A DNA stretch of 11,088 nucleotides. Source: Candidatus Thorarchaeota archaeon (GTDB lineage Archaea; Asgardarchaeota; Thorarchaeia; Thorarchaeales; Thorarchaeaceae). The stretch's first letter is position 1. Each line of letters begins with the position of its first letter. The notes under the pieces are model-generated. The model had not been told where the DNA came from, did no database searches, and saw only the letters and a program-made list of their open reading frames with translations. The position numbers and the translations under genes are program-made. Location: the NCBI GenBank assembly GCA_016839345.1, contig JAEOUL010000353.1, positions 1 to 11,088 on the forward strand, given 5' to 3'. Of the stretch, positions 1 to 6,887 are shown piece after piece.

Positions 1-1288
1 CAATGTCGTCAACACTGTCTAAGTGTTGCTCGTGTTTTATTGGACATACTCCCCACAATAATCTGAGTCTTCGCGAAACTCTCTCATTCGGTGTGACCGC
101 AAATATATGAGTAGGAGGTCTGAATTTGGAAATCCATCTCGCCGTGTATCCTGTACGTGTTGCTGTGATTATTCCATCTATATTCTCAGAAAGCAGTGTA
201 ACTGCATTATATGTCATATTCCCAATTATCTCAACAATCATTCTTCGCGGTGAGGTGATGTCAAGCGGGTCTTCTCCAAGAATTGTTTTCTCTGTTCTTT
301 TGACAATTCTCTCCATCATCTCTACAGCTCGTACAGGGTCGTGACCCACAGCAGTTTCACCACTGAGCATCACTGCATCAGCTCGTTCCATAATTGCATG
401 AGCCACATCACTCACCTCTGCACGAGTTGGTATCATTTCTTCAGTCATTGATTCTAACATATGTGTGGCAACAATGGCTGGTTTTGCCCAAATATTGGCA
501 GTCCTAACAAGTTCTTTCTGAAGGATTGGAACATCCTCCAAAGGCACTTCGATTCCAAGGTCACCTCGAGCGATCATAACACCATCTGATTCTTTGAGAA
601 TCTCAATGAAATTCTTGATTGCTAATGTGTGTTCAATCTTGCTTATTATCCAAACGTCACTTGGACCGTTTGCATCTGTGATGCTCCTCAGTTTTCGAAC
701 ATCTTCACTATCTGTAACAAAAGAGAGTGCAATCAAGTCAGGTTCCAATTCAGCTGCTAATTCTAAATCATTAAGATCTTCTTCAGTGGGTATTGTACAT
801 GAAAGTTTGATCCCTGGAATATTGACCCCTTTTCTGCTTGAGATAGGACCACCATGCAAGACCGTTGTTGTTACTTCAGTATTCTGAATCTTCTTTACTT
901 TCAATCTGACAATTCCGTCATTCAGTGCAATGATTGTCCCTTTCTTAACATCTTGAGGTAGTTCCTTATGGGAGATTGAAACCCTACTTTCATCGCCAAC
1001 GAATTCATCTGTTGAGAGTACAAAGTCATTGCCAGTCAACAACTCTACCGGACTTGCGAGTTCTCCTATCCGAATCTTAGGTCCCTGAAGGTCAAACATA
1101 ATCGGAAGTGTGTCATCAACCGAGCGGAGAGTATCGAAAGTCTTCCTTGCACTCTTGTGGTCCTCATGAGATAGATTTAGTCGAGCCACATCCATTCCAG
1201 CTGCAACCATCTTTTCTAGAATGTCCTTGGATTTTGAAGCAGGACCAATTGTGCAGACAATTTTTGATTTTGTTTCGAGGAAGACCAC
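1..1288 (-). CDS. pyk: Pyruvate kinase, 3' end cut by window edge
   Basis: Transfers phosphate from phosphoenolpyruvate to ADP, giving pyruvate and ATP, the last step of glycolysis in the cytoplasm. I translated 429 codons without a stop. Visible motifs are KIVCTIGPAS (residues 9-18), the R36/N38/S40/H41 phosphate and K+ site, FDLQGPKIRIG (65-75), the B domain (about 75-160), catalytic K217 with metal ligands E219 and D243 in ARGDLG, T275 in ATHMLESM, and PTRAEVSDVAHAI (287-299). The C-terminal domain starts near residue 345 and runs off the edge; roughly 40 residues are missing if it has the usual length of about 470. The start is a GTG at 1288-1286, abutted by an in-frame TAG, which rules out a longer product. 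GAGAGTGAT just upstream is a weak ribosome site. It is divergent from enolase, its pathway neighbour. Odd: H276 replaces the usual Gln of ATQMLESM, a conservative change that I do not expect to inactivate it. Confidence 0.96.
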   Translation of the reverse strand, partial: MVFLETKSKIVCTIGPASKSKDILEKMVAAGMDVARLNLSHEDHKSARKTFDTLRSVDDTLPIMFDLQGPKIRIGELASPVELLTGNDFVLSTDEFVGDESRVSISHKELPQDVKKGTIIALNDGIVRLKVKKIQNTEVTTTVLHGGPISSRKGVNIPGIKLSCTIPTEEDLNDLELAAELEPDLIALSFVTDSEDVRKLRSITDANGPSDVWIISKIEHTLAIKNFIEILKESDGVMIARGDLGIEVPLEDVPILQKELVRTANIWAKPAIVATHMLESMTEEMIPTRAEVSDVAHAIMERADAVMLSGETAVGHDPVRAVEMMERIVKRTEKTILGEDPLDITSPRRMIVEIIGNMTYNAVTLLSENIDGIITATRTGYTARWISKFRPPTHIFAVTPNERVSRRLRLLWGVCPIKHEQHLDSVDDI

Positions 1289-1310
1289 CTAATCACTCTC
1301 GCATTACAGA

Positions 1311-1327
1311 ATTACATGCGATGTAAT
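1311..1327. promoter_or_regulatory. Perfect inverted repeat, candidate operator between pyk and eno
   Basis: The sequence ATTACAT-GCG-ATGTAAT has perfect 7-base arms and a 3-base spacer. An extra half copy, ATTACA, lies at 1303-1308. It sits 23-39 bases upstream of the pyruvate kinase start in the divergent region, about where transcription from the candidate box at 1341-1350 would begin. This is the position expected of a repressor operator, but it could also form a hairpin in the pyk leader. The regulator is unknown. Confidence 0.4.
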
Positions 1328-1340
1328 AGAACTTGTCCTG

Positions 1341-1350
1341 ACTAAATATC
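1341..1350 (-). promoter_or_regulatory. Candidate TATA box for pyruvate kinase
   Basis: On the minus strand this reads GATATTTAGT, AT-rich like archaeal TATA elements, about 55 bases ahead of the GTG start. A transcript starting about 25 bases downstream would have a leader of about 33 bases and begin near the inverted repeat. Seen by eye only. Confidence 0.25.
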
Positions 1351-1370
1351 CCACATATTCAATGGATTGA

Positions 1371-1379
1371 CATAAATCC
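1371..1379 (+). promoter_or_regulatory. Candidate TATA box for the eno-apgM operon
   Basis: CATAAATCC lies about 57 bases ahead of the enolase TTG start. Archaeal initiation about 25 bases downstream would give a leader of about 30 bases that includes the Shine-Dalgarno site at 1420-1426. Seen by eye only. Confidence 0.25.
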
Positions 1380-1419
1380 TAGTAGCATCTCATCTTGAAA
1401 GAAGTAAGACTAATCGTTC

Positions 1420-1426
1420 GGGTGAT
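1420..1426 (+). promoter_or_regulatory. Ribosome binding site that fixes the enolase TTG start
   Basis: GGGTGAT matches the GGTGAT part of the archaeal Shine-Dalgarno consensus and lies 5 bases ahead of TTG at 1432. An in-frame TGA at 1429-1431 abuts the TTG, so no longer product is possible and the rare start codon is well supported. Confidence 0.7.
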
Positions 1427-1431
1427 ATTGA

Positions 1432-2727
1432 TTGAAAATTTCAAAGATTCGTGCACTAGAGATTCTTGACTCCCGTGGAAACCCTACATTGATGACTAAA
1501 GTCACTCTATCTGATGGAACAATAGGTGTGGCCAAAGTACCAAGTGGAGCATCAACAGGAATCCTTGAGGCTGTTGAACTAAGAGATGGTGGAGCCCGAT
1601 ACTTGGGTAAGGGAGTCTCACAAGCAGTGAATAACGTCAATACAGTACTTGCTGATGCAATGGATTCTGTTGATCCACTCTCACAGAAGGCTGTTGATGA
1701 AACCCTCCTTAAGACTGACCCAAGTAAGGGAAAGGGAAAGCTTGGAGCGAACGCCATTCTCTCAGTATCCATGGCAACAGCAGTAGCTGCTGCATCGCAT
1801 CTCAAGTTGGAACTCTTTGAGTATCTCAGAAAGAATGTTATTGGAAAGGATGCGAAATATCAACTCCCCGTACCTATGTCCAATGTCATAAACGGAGGGG
1901 CTCATGCAGGCAATGAACTCGCTATCCAAGAGTTCATGATTCTCCCAATTGGTGCCAAAACATATCCTGCTGGTTTGAGATGCGTAAGCGAAGTGTATCA
2001 TCATCTCGGGAAGAGAATGATAAAACATCACGGCAGAATGGCAAAACATGTTGGAGATGAGGGCGGATTCTGTGGTTTTGGGTTGAAGGGAACAAATGAT
2101 GCTTTTGAGGAGATTATGGGTGCGATCGAAGAGGCTGGGTATACTCCCAAGAAGGATGTTGTACTCGGTATTGACGCGGCTGCAAGTGGTTTCTTCAAAG
2201 AGGGAAAATATGACATCGATGGCAAGAAAATGGATGCATCTGAACTGCTTGAATTTTATCTTGACCTAGAGAAGACATTCCCACTTCAAACCGTTGAAGA
2301 CCCATTCGAGGAAGAGGCGTTTAACGATTTTGCAGAGTATATGAAGAAAACGAAAATCCAAGTTGTCACAGATGACCTCACAGTATCAAACCCAGAGATA
2401 GTTCGAAGAGCCATCAAGGATAGAGCTGGTAATGCACTTCTCCTCAAGGTGAATCAAATCGGATCTGTAACTGAGGCCATAGAGGCTGCCACCATTGCCT
2501 TTGAGGCTGACTGGAGTGTCGTCGTGAGCCACAGGAGTGGAGAAACGGGTGACACCTTCATATCTGATCTCTGTGTCGCCTTGGGTACTGGACAGCTCAA
2601 GACAGGAGGTCCAGCACGAAGCGACCGCGTGGAGAAATATAACCGGCTTCTCGAGATCTATGATGTTCTTGATGGCAAGTGCGGCTATCCCGGTTCTGAG
2701 TTCAGAACTGCTTGGAGGAACTATTGA
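1432..2727 (+). CDS. eno: Enolase (phosphopyruvate hydratase)
   Basis: Interconverts 2-phosphoglycerate and phosphoenolpyruvate, using Mg2+, in the cytoplasm. Its 431 residues match the usual family length. The N-terminal capping domain carries ILDSRGNPT (11-19) and the mobile loop SGASTG (38-43). The barrel carries H158 (GGAHAGN), E167 (QEF), E210 (GDEGGF), metal ligands D248 (GIDAA), E289 (VEDP) and D314/D315, base K339 (LLKVNQIGS), the SHRSGET loop (366-372) and K390 (KTGGPARSDR), so the full catalytic set is present. It begins with TTG right after an in-frame stop and is preceded by a good GGTGAT site. The stop is followed after 3 bases by apgM, the preceding pathway enzyme, on the same strand, implying one operon. 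The divergent gene is pyruvate kinase, the next enzyme. Nothing appears broken. Confidence 0.98.
   Translation: MKISKIRALEILDSRGNPTLMTKVTLSDGTIGVAKVPSGASTGILEAVELRDGGARYLGKGVSQAVNNVNTVLADAMDSVDPLSQKAVDETLLKTDPSKGKGKLGANAILSVSMATAVAAASHLKLELFEYLRKNVIGKDAKYQLPVPMSNVINGGAHAGNELAIQEFMILPIGAKTYPAGLRCVSEVYHHLGKRMIKHHGRMAKHVGDEGGFCGFGLKGTNDAFEEIMGAIEEAGYTPKKDVVLGIDAAASGFFKEGKYDIDGKKMDASELLEFYLDLEKTFPLQTVEDPFEEEAFNDFAEYMKKTKIQVVTDDLTVSNPEIVRRAIKDRAGNALLLKVNQIGSVTEAIEAATIAFEADWSVVVSHRSGETGDTFISDLCVALGTGQLKTGGPARSDRVEKYNRLLEIYDVLDGKCGYPGSEFRTAWRNY
2714..2718 (+). promoter_or_regulatory. Ribosome binding site for apgM inside the eno 3' end
   Basis: GGAGG lies in the last codons of enolase, 12 bases ahead of the apgM ATG. 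The spacing is slightly long but usable. Placement within the upstream gene supports co-transcription and perhaps translational coupling. Confidence 0.5.
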
Positions 2728-2730
2728 GCG

Positions 2731-3972
2731 ATGAGTGACAGGAGAATTGCAGTCTTTGTTGTGATGGATGGAGTCGGTGATAGACCTCTAAAAGAGCTGG
2801 AGGGTAAGACACCTCTTGAAGCTGCAAAAACTCCTACCTTTGATAGACTGGCCGAACAGGGACAAAGCGCTCTGATGAATGTGATTGGACCTGGCATAAC
2901 ACCCGGTTCTGACACAGCACACTTGGCACTCTTTGGATATGATCCATTGGCAGAATATCCTGGGAGAGGTCCTTTGGAGTCCTTTGGCGCTGGTCTTGAA
3001 ACAAAGCCCGGAGACGTTGCTTTCAGGTCTAACTTTGCAACTGTAGACGAAAATATGGTTGTTTTGGACAGAAGAGCTGGTAGAACCTTCACTCCAGAAG
3101 AACAGGCAGAACTGCAAGCAGCTCTTGATGGTATCGAGATTGGTGATGTCAAGGTACGATTCATAACTACTGTGGAACACAGAGGCGCACTTATTCTGGA
3201 AGGTGAAGGTCTCTATGCTGACATTAGTGATGTAGACCCGCATGAAACTGGAAAGAAGATATTGACTGTCCGTGCACTGAAACCTGAGGCTGAGAAAACT
3301 GCCCAAGTTGTCAATGAATTAATGCTTGTTGCGTATCAGCGGATGAAAGATCTCAAAATCAACAAAGAACGAGCAAAGAAGGGACATCCACTTGCTAATG
3401 CACTACTTCTCAGAGGTCCGGGTCGACACAATGATGTTCCATCTTTGCCAGAAAGATATGGAATCAAGGCTGCTGTGATTGCTGGCGGAGCTTTGTACAT
3501 TGGAACAGCAAAGTATGTTGGAATGCAGCACATTCCCGTTCAAGGCCAGACTGGTACTATCGACACAAACTTTGACAACATTGCAAAGAAGGCCATAGAA
3601 ACTATTGAATCAGATTTCAACTATTTGTTTGTTCATATCAAGGCTCCAGACAATGCTAGTCATGATGGGAACGCAAAAGAGAAGATTCTAGCGATAGAAC
3701 GAACAGATGCAATGGTCGGAAAGATCGTGGATGCGGTCGGTGACAAAATTGTCCTTGCAGTTACCGGGGATCATTCCACTCCAGTAAGCACGGGGGAGCA
3801 TTCTTGCGATCCTGTGCCAATTGTGTTTTGGTCAAACTTCATCCGACCTGACTCTGTAAAGAAATTCTCCGAAACTGATGCTGCAAAGGGTGCGCTACAC
3901 ACAATTAGAGGAATAGATGTTCTACCCCTTCTTCTTGGATATGCTGGATACATAGAGAAGTTTGGTGCGTAG
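2731..3972 (+). CDS. apgM: 2,3-bisphosphoglycerate-independent phosphoglycerate mutase, archaeal type
   Basis: Interconverts 3- and 2-phosphoglycerate through a phosphoserine intermediate, with two metal ions (alkaline phosphatase superfamily). Its 413 residues fit the archaeal ApgM family (about 400-415), shorter than bacterial GpmI (about 510). Seen: D13 in VVMDGVGDRP, nucleophile S60 in GSDTAHLALFGYDP, GRGPLE (78-83), FRSNFATV (98-105), RRAGR (114-118), SDVDPHETG (166-174), NALLLRGPGR (223-232), and the metal-binding PDNASHDG (D307, H311), TGDHSTP (D347, H348) and H357. The ATG lies 3 bases after the enolase stop with GGAGG upstream. It is the second gene of a lower-glycolysis operon. Homologues can be confused with phosphonopyruvate decarboxylase-like members of the superfamily; the pairing with enolase favours mutase activity. 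The gene ends 8 bases from the convergent dehydrogenase. Confidence 0.95.
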   Translation: MSDRRIAVFVVMDGVGDRPLKELEGKTPLEAAKTPTFDRLAEQGQSALMNVIGPGITPGSDTAHLALFGYDPLAEYPGRGPLESFGAGLETKPGDVAFRSNFATVDENMVVLDRRAGRTFTPEEQAELQAALDGIEIGDVKVRFITTVEHRGALILEGEGLYADISDVDPHETGKKILTVRALKPEAEKTAQVVNELMLVAYQRMKDLKINKERAKKGHPLANALLLRGPGRHNDVPSLPERYGIKAAVIAGGALYIGTAKYVGMQHIPVQGQTGTIDTNFDNIAKKAIETIESDFNYLFVHIKAPDNASHDGNAKEKILAIERTDAMVGKIVDAVGDKIVLAVTGDHSTPVSTGEHSCDPVPIVFWSNFIRPDSVKKFSETDAAKGALHTIRGIDVLPLLLGYAGYIEKFGA

Positions 3973-3980
3973 TAGATTAG

Positions 3981-5333
3981 TTACTGACTTGGTCCAACTT
4001 TTCCTATTGCCCTGTATTCGAAATCATGTGAAATGACGTTCTGCTCATCATAGACATTTCGACCATCTACAAGAGTACGAGTTCTCATCAATTCTCCAAT
4101 CTTTGCAAAGTCGAGATCATAGTAATCACTGTGTTTGGTAACCAACGCGAGACAGTCGGAGTTCTTCGCTGCAGTTTGTAGATCCCTCTCTATCTGATGC
4201 GGACCAAGATCCCACTCTCGAACGTAGGGGTCGTGAAGAATAACCTTGGCACCACTTTTTTCCAGTTTTCTGATTAATGGTAAAGCCGGAGTGTTTCTCG
4301 TATCATCGGCATTTTCTAGATATGCGGCACCTAGTACTGTCACTGTGGCATCCTTCAGTTTTACTCCCTTTTTCTTGAGAGCATCTTCTATGAGGAAACT
4401 CATGTGGATCGGCATGTGATTGTTAATCTCTCGTGCAAGAGCAATGAATCTAGCCTCTACCTTCTTTGAACCATATTCGTTGAGTCCGTAACGCAATAAC
4501 CACGTATCTTTTGGTAGACAATGACCTCCTACCCCGGCCCCTGGAATGTGCATCATTCTACTGGGTAGCTCATTCACCAAGTCAATTATTTCATAGACAT
4601 TGACACCAAGACTTTCGCAGGCTAACGCCATCTCATTGGCGAATGCTATGTTCACATCACGATATGCATTCTCAATGGTCTTGGAAACCTCAGCAGTAAG
4701 AACATCAGTCTTATGGACTGCTGCTTTGACAATCTTTGAGTACATCTCAACAGCCCGCTCTGCGCTCTCTGGGGTTATTCCCCCTACAATCCGTGGGAGA
4801 TGCACTATATTCCTGATCAACTTCCCGGGCATGACTCTCTCATAGGCGAAAGCGAGGTCAAAGTCTTCTCCTCCCTTCATGCCTGAATGTTCTTCGATTA
4901 TTTTCTGTACAATGTTCTGGGTTGTTCCCGGAGCAACTGTGGACTCAACAATAACGAGAACCCCCTTTTTGATACGCTTGCCTATTTGTTGGCTGACTTC
5001 TCTTAACGAATCATACTGAGGGACATGGTTTTCATCGGTGGGTGTTTGAACATCAATCAGAATGATATCGGACTCCTTCAATACTTCAACATCATCAGTG
5101 ACTTTGAAGGATTTTGCCTCAACAACTTTGGCAATCAGCTCGTCAAGATCTGGCTCTTCTCCCTCAAATGGTGATTTTCCTGCATTGAGATGTTCAATCT
5201 TCCATCCTGACCTCTTCGATCTTCGCTGAAGACCTGTCACAAGAAAGCCTGGAACATCTGCCAAAAGTGCTGCACATGGAATGCCAACATAACCCATTCC
5301 AATCACTGTAATTATAACAACCATGACTCGCAC
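3981..5333 (-). CDS. Nucleotide-sugar dehydrogenase (UDP-glucose/UDP-HexNAc dehydrogenase superfamily)
   Basis: Oxidises the C6 hydroxyl of a UDP-sugar to a carboxylate in two NAD(P)+-linked steps, supplying uronic acids for surface glycans. In 450 residues: Rossmann motif GMGYVG (12-17), VESTVAPGTT (129-138), YERVMPGK (164-171), K218 and N222 (EVSKTIENAYRD), catalytic C272 in GVGGHCLPKDT (268-277), and C-terminal UDP-binding domain GAAYLENADDTRNTPA (335-350). The motif style resembles UDP-N-acetylglucosamine or UDP-N-acetylmannosamine dehydrogenases (WbpA/WecC) more than UDP-glucose ones, but I cannot fix the substrate. Start: GTG at 5333, with an in-frame stop 18 bases upstream; ATG at 5324 is an alternative. 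Odd: the acidic residue normally ending the second Rossmann strand is replaced in GLQRRSKRSG (34-43), and the Lys usual in the GxxYK motif is L339. It lies 59 bases downstream of the ferredoxin-like gene on the same strand. Confidence 0.9.
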   Translation of the reverse strand: MRVMVVIITVIGMGYVGIPCAALLADVPGFLVTGLQRRSKRSGWKIEHLNAGKSPFEGEEPDLDELIAKVVEAKSFKVTDDVEVLKESDIILIDVQTPTDENHVPQYDSLREVSQQIGKRIKKGVLVIVESTVAPGTTQNIVQKIIEEHSGMKGGEDFDLAFAYERVMPGKLIRNIVHLPRIVGGITPESAERAVEMYSKIVKAAVHKTDVLTAEVSKTIENAYRDVNIAFANEMALACESLGVNVYEIIDLVNELPSRMMHIPGAGVGGHCLPKDTWLLRYGLNEYGSKKVEARFIALAREINNHMPIHMSFLIEDALKKKGVKLKDATVTVLGAAYLENADDTRNTPALPLIRKLEKSGAKVILHDPYVREWDLGPHQIERDLQTAAKNSDCLALVTKHSDYYDLDFAKIGELMRTRTLVDGRNVYDEQNVISHDFEYRAIGKVGPSQ

Positions 5334-5370
5334 AATCTCGAATTGATGTCAGGAAACCCCACAGTAGTCA

Positions 5371-5379
5371 TAAAAAGAG
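5371..5379 (-). promoter_or_regulatory. TTTTTAT element between ferredoxin-like gene and dehydrogenase
   Basis: On the minus strand this reads CTCTTTTTA followed by TGAC. It may be a TATA box for the dehydrogenase, about 41 bases ahead of its GTG and leaving a leader of about 15 bases. It may equally be an oligo-T terminator for the upstream ferredoxin-like gene, whose stop is about 15 bases away. The sequence cannot decide between them. Confidence 0.3.
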
Positions 5380-5392
5380 TTCTGACAGCCTT

Positions 5393-6220
5393 CTACTCTA
5401 CATCAACTGCAGAAGTAACTCTTGCAATAGAGTCCTCCACGAACTGGTTATTATCAATCCTCATCTCAATGGCGTTCTCAGGGCATACCTCAACGCAGCG
5501 ACCACATCCTCTGCAATGCTCGTTGATAACAGCATGACTATCAACAAGATGTATGGCGTCAACAAAGCATACATCTTGAGTGCAGGTGCCACAACCAACA
5601 CAGGCATCTGTGACCCTGACATGAACACCCTGCATCTTGGTGACCTTTCTGCCAATTTCTGGATTTACATCAGGTAGAATCTTCCAAAGGCAACAACATG
5701 GACAGCAATTACAGACGGTCAGTAGTTTTTCACCAGGTGATACGCCCAACCATTGTGCGTCAAGCTTATTGCGTCCAATGAGGTGAATGAGTCCTGCATC
5801 ACGACAGTTTCGTGCATGCTGGTGTGCTTCCTCTTTTGTGACCCGACGCCCAAGTTTTGGGTTGATTCCTTCAACTGCCTCACCAAGAAACAAGCACCCA
5901 TATTTTATGGGGTAGTCCTCACACTTCAAAGAATCACGACAGATGCAGAAATCCATGATCCAATGGTGATTTGATTTCTCAATGAAGTGATGAACAATCT
6001 CTGAGGGTAGGGGGATCTCTTCAGGTCGTTCAAGCTGTCTATTGATCTGAATGGTTTTTTGTACAACATTATCTTTTGGCAGATATATGATGTCATCGCC
6101 TTCAAAGAGCATCTTGTCTACAATTCGTCCCAAGAGTGGAATGTTGGTTGCTTTCGCAATGAGGTTTACATTTGGGAAGGTTTTCTTTAGTAGTCTGACG
6201 AACCACATTGGTCGTGCCAT
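5393..6220 (-). CDS. Cysteine-rich 4Fe-4S ferredoxin-domain protein
   Basis: A soluble-looking protein of 275 residues, probably an electron carrier or iron-sulfur subunit; partner and reaction unknown. The C-terminal third is a two-cluster ferredoxin domain: C207-x2-C210-x2-C213-x4-C218, then C236-x2-C239-x2-C242-x3-C246-P. The first motif has one residue more than the usual x3. The first 200 residues carry a separate cysteine set: CIC at 92-94, C100, C109 in YGCLFLG, C139, and a dense patch CNCCPCCC with Cys at 170, 172, 173, 175, 176 and 177. These could hold another cluster or metal. I recognise the overall layout from uncharacterised archaeal and bacterial ferredoxin-domain proteins but know no function. 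The ATG at 6220 has no Shine-Dalgarno site, so the transcript may be leaderless. There is no signal peptide. It is divergent from the peptide deformylase gene. Confidence 0.85.
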   Translation of the reverse strand: MARPMWFVRLLKKTFPNVNLIAKATNIPLLGRIVDKMLFEGDDIIYLPKDNVVQKTIQINRQLERPEEIPLPSEIVHHFIEKSNHHWIMDFCICRDSLKCEDYPIKYGCLFLGEAVEGINPKLGRRVTKEEAHQHARNCRDAGLIHLIGRNKLDAQWLGVSPGEKLLTVCNCCPCCCLWKILPDVNPEIGRKVTKMQGVHVRVTDACVGCGTCTQDVCFVDAIHLVDSHAVINEHCRGCGRCVEVCPENAIEMRIDNNQFVEDSIARVTSAVDVE

Positions 6221-6298
6221 AATAAATGAAATTGCATTACCTCTGATATTCCTATCGAAACCACAGCTTCATATCTAATAACTATCAAAGTCAAAACA
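6221..6298. promoter_or_regulatory. Divergent promoter region, candidate TATA boxes
   Basis: This 78-base gap separates two divergent genes, neither with a visible Shine-Dalgarno site. CATATCTAA at 6270-6278 is centred about 25 bases ahead of the deformylase ATG at 6299, the spacing expected for a leaderless archaeal transcript. On the minus strand, AATATC at 6250-6245 lies about 27 bases ahead of the ferredoxin-like ATG. Both are by-eye calls. Confidence 0.35.
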
Positions 6299-6796
6299 AT
6301 GACGGTTAGAGATATTCTCATGCTTGGAAATCCACAATTATTCGAGGTGTCTGAAGAAGTAGCGGCATCCGACTTGGAGTATCTTCAAGATGTGATTCAG
6401 GATCTCCATGATACTATGATGCATTTTAGAAAAGAACATGGAGCTGGAAGAGCCATTGCAGCTCCTCAGATTGGAGTCATGAAACGCGTTGTATACATGC
6501 ACATTGATTCTCCAATAGTATTTCTAAACCCTGTATTGAAGAATATGAGCAAAGAGATGATTGAACTCTGGGATGATTGTATGAGCTTTCCGGGCCTTCT
6601 TGTTAGGGTTCAACGACACAAGCATTGCACCATAGTATACAGAGATACAGACTGGAATTTACACTCAATGGAACTTGAAGATGATCTATCTGAATTACTC
6701 CAACACGAGCATGATCATCTGGATGGTATACTGTCAGTGATGAGAGCCATCGATGGAAAATCCTTTGCTTTAAAAAATCAGAAACATCTGTTATAG
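6299..6796 (+). CDS. def: Peptide deformylase homologue
   Basis: Peptide deformylases are metal enzymes that remove the formyl group from the starting Met of new proteins. This 165-residue protein has the three family motifs: GRAIAAPQIG (50-59, Q57), WDDCMSFPG (91-99, ligand C94) and QHEHDHLDG (135-143, ligands H136 and H140, catalytic E137). All metal and catalytic residues are present, but motif 2, normally EGCxS, reads DDCMS. Length is normal for the family. The ATG at 6299 lacks a Shine-Dalgarno site and an AT-rich box lies 25 bases upstream, suggesting a leaderless transcript. It is divergent from the ferredoxin-like gene and not next to fmt or other translation genes. In an archaeon, where initiator Met is not formylated, its substrate is unclear; it may act on another N-formyl compound. 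The family call is firm, the substrate is not. Confidence 0.92.
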   Translation: MTVRDILMLGNPQLFEVSEEVAASDLEYLQDVIQDLHDTMMHFRKEHGAGRAIAAPQIGVMKRVVYMHIDSPIVFLNPVLKNMSKEMIELWDDCMSFPGLLVRVQRHKHCTIVYRDTDWNLHSMELEDDLSELLQHEHDHLDGILSVMRAIDGKSFALKNQKHLL

Positions 6797-6801
6797 ACCA
6801 A

Positions 6802-6826
6802 GTTTTGGAATTTGCATCTCCAAAAC
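6802..6826 (+). repeat. Perfect inverted repeat downstream of def
   Basis: Arms GTTTTGGA (6802-6809) and TCCAAAAC (6819-6826) are perfectly complementary around a 9-base loop, starting 6 bases after the deformylase stop. No T-run follows, so it is not a classical intrinsic terminator. It may stabilise the 3' end of the def transcript or be an operator upstream of the next gene, whose AT-rich stretch AATTAATT follows at about 6847-6854. Confidence 0.5.
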
Positions 6827-6872
6827 ACCAACCCTTTATGCGTTTCAATTAATTGTGGCATATACTCGCTCA

Positions 6873-6880
6873 GAGAGGAA
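6873..6880 (+). promoter_or_regulatory. Ribosome binding site for the UPF0182-like gene
   Basis: GAGAGGAA lies 7 bases ahead of the ATG at 6888, a purine-rich Shine-Dalgarno-like site with ideal spacing. It supports this ATG as the true start. Confidence 0.55.
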
Positions 6881-6887
6881 ATAGTCG

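Noticed and set aside
126..1326. Plus-strand frames at 126-344, 594-887 and 1108-1326
   Set aside because: They are antisense shadows of the pyruvate kinase gene on the minus strand, whose translation matches the family throughout.
1410..2225. Minus-strand open frames inside enolase (1410-1805, 1762-2049, 2028-2225)
   Set aside because: They lie opposite a fully motif-complete enolase and overlap one another. Their translations are Ser/Pro-rich shadow sequences without recognisable domains.
2721..3306. Two minus-strand frames of 147 and 172 codons opposite apgM
   Set aside because: They overlap each other in different frames and oppose a conserved gene. The translations show no family features.
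5371..5379. Firm call of an oligo-T terminator after the ferredoxin-like gene
   Set aside because: The same bases fit a TATA box for the dehydrogenase equally well, so I listed it only as an ambiguous element.
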